Source: Agrobacterium tumefaciens
Lineage (GTDB): Bacteria; Pseudomonadota; Alphaproteobacteria; Rhizobiales; Rhizobiaceae
Length of the DNA: 64,000 nucleotides
Direction: 5' to 3'
NCBI RefSeq assembly: GCF_017726655.1
Contig: NZ_CP072308.1
Span: 868,001 to 932,000, forward strand
In this document: positions 63,568 to 64,000 of the stretch, piece after piece
Position numbering within the stretch: position 1 is the stretch's first letter
How the letters are laid out: each line of letters starts with the position of its first letter
Notes under the pieces: model-generated
What the model was told of the DNA's origin: nothing
Seen by the model: only the letters and a program-made list of their open reading frames with translations
Database searches by the model: none
Program-made: the position numbers and the translations under genes

Positions 63568-64000
63568 TCAGGCAGTTGGCTCCTGCCGGGTTGACGCCGA
63601 AGGAAACTCTGCGAGCCTTGCCGCGTAGCGCGCCATGGTGTCGACTTCGAAATTGACGAAATCGCCCGGCTGGCGTTCACCCCAGGTGGTGACGGTAAGC
63701 GTGTGGCGGATCAGGAGAACGTCGAAATCGGTGCCATCGACGGCGTTGACGGTGAGCGAGGTGCCATCGAGTGCGATGGAGCCCTTGGGCGCCACGAATT
63801 TCGCCAGATGTTCGGGCGCACGCAGGCGGATGCGCACCGCCTCGCCTTCCGGCTCAACCGACAGGATTTCCGCCTTGCCGTCTACATGGCCGGAAACGAT
63901 GTGGCCGCCGAGTTCGTCGCCGATCTTGAGCGCGCGCTCGAGATTGACATGCGTGCCCTTCTGCCAACTCGCGATTGTGGTCAGGCGCAGTGCTTCTTCC
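63568..64000 (-). CDS. ribE: Riboflavin synthase alpha chain, 5' end outside window
   Basis: The frame is open to the window edge; 143 codons with stop at 63568 are visible. They carry the second lumazine-binding repeat of riboflavin synthase: HVNLERALKIGDELGGHIVSGHVDGKAEI, then KGSIALDGTSLTVNAVDGTDFDVLLIRHTLTVTTWGE and GDFVNFEVDTMARYAARL. It joins two lumazine molecules to riboflavin. ribH and nusB lie 1.4 kb on, same strand; the LysE and oxidoreductase genes come between. Confidence 0.92.
   Translation of the reverse strand, partial: EEALRLTTIASWQKGTHVNLERALKIGDELGGHIVSGHVDGKAEILSVEPEGEAVRIRLRAPEHLAKFVAPKGSIALDGTSLTVNAVDGTDFDVLLIRHTLTVTTWGERQPGDFVNFEVDTMARYAARLAEFPSASTRQEPTA

Overview
The window looks like a piece of the main chromosome of an Agrobacterium (A. 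fabrum / A. tumefaciens complex, Rhizobiaceae). This rests on rhizobial gene order and alphaproteobacterial control motifs: EcfG-type GGAAC-N16/17-CGTT promoters, a GTTC-N7-GTTC SOS box, a tandem CTGTCAN-N4-CTGTCAT Pho box and a TGA-N9-TCA iron-responsive operator. A class III photolyase like PhrA and a surface-polysaccharide cluster resembling the Agrobacterium unipolar polysaccharide (upp) genes agree with this. Identification is from recalled family knowledge only; no search was run.

Layout. 1-8.3 kb: polysaccharide cluster (GNAT/CelD-type protein cut by the window edge, a Wzc-like protein on the opposite strand, Wza-type lipoprotein, GT4 glycosyltransferase, initiating sugar-phosphate transferase, O-antigen-ligase-like protein). 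8.3-11 kb: small stress-type and unknown genes and tRNA-Pro(GGG). 11-15.3 kb: an iron-type locus with a FecCD-type ABC importer, a pseudoazurin-like cupredoxin and ferritin, behind a candidate RirA operator. 15.5-18.5 kb: phosphatase, VTT/DedA-like and ExoD membrane proteins, then tRNA-Asn. 18.5-21.3 kb: a small accessory stretch with an FkbM methyltransferase and a nonsense-mutated IS3-family element. 21.3-25.4 kb: general-stress genes from divergent EcfG promoters, Ogt, and the photolyase, whose promoter also carries an SOS box. 25.4-28.7 kb: cysteine synthase, alanyl-tRNA editing protein and a sulfurtransferase-GNAT fusion. 28.7-40 kb: mostly housekeeping and metabolic genes (Pho-boxed cpdB, LysR/AzoR pair, diguanylate cyclase, HlyU-like protein, IlvA, TrkH).

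40-50.3 kb is a copper locus: a CopZ-like chaperone and an actP-ferredoxin-hmrR operon, each behind a matching MerR/CueR-type promoter with a 19-bp spacer. A complete peptide/nickel-type ABC transporter lies between them, and one of its ATPases ends in a His-Asp-His-rich tail.

50.3-64 kb: DUF4142 protein, tRNA-Leu(UAA), an apparently dead nuclease-fold protein, then core rhizobial blocks: merR-ihfA-fabH-plsX-DUF177-cytochrome bc1 chaperone, bamE (omlA), H+-pyrophosphatase hppA, an MFS carrier, nusB-ribH, LysE, a flavodoxin-fold oxidoreductase and the 3' part of ribE.

The most notable points are the set of seven EcfG-like promoters, all 20-50 bases upstream of start codons; the copper locus with its His-tailed ABC transporter; the iron importer-cupredoxin-ferritin locus; and a nuclease-fold protein with all four inspected active-site residues changed.
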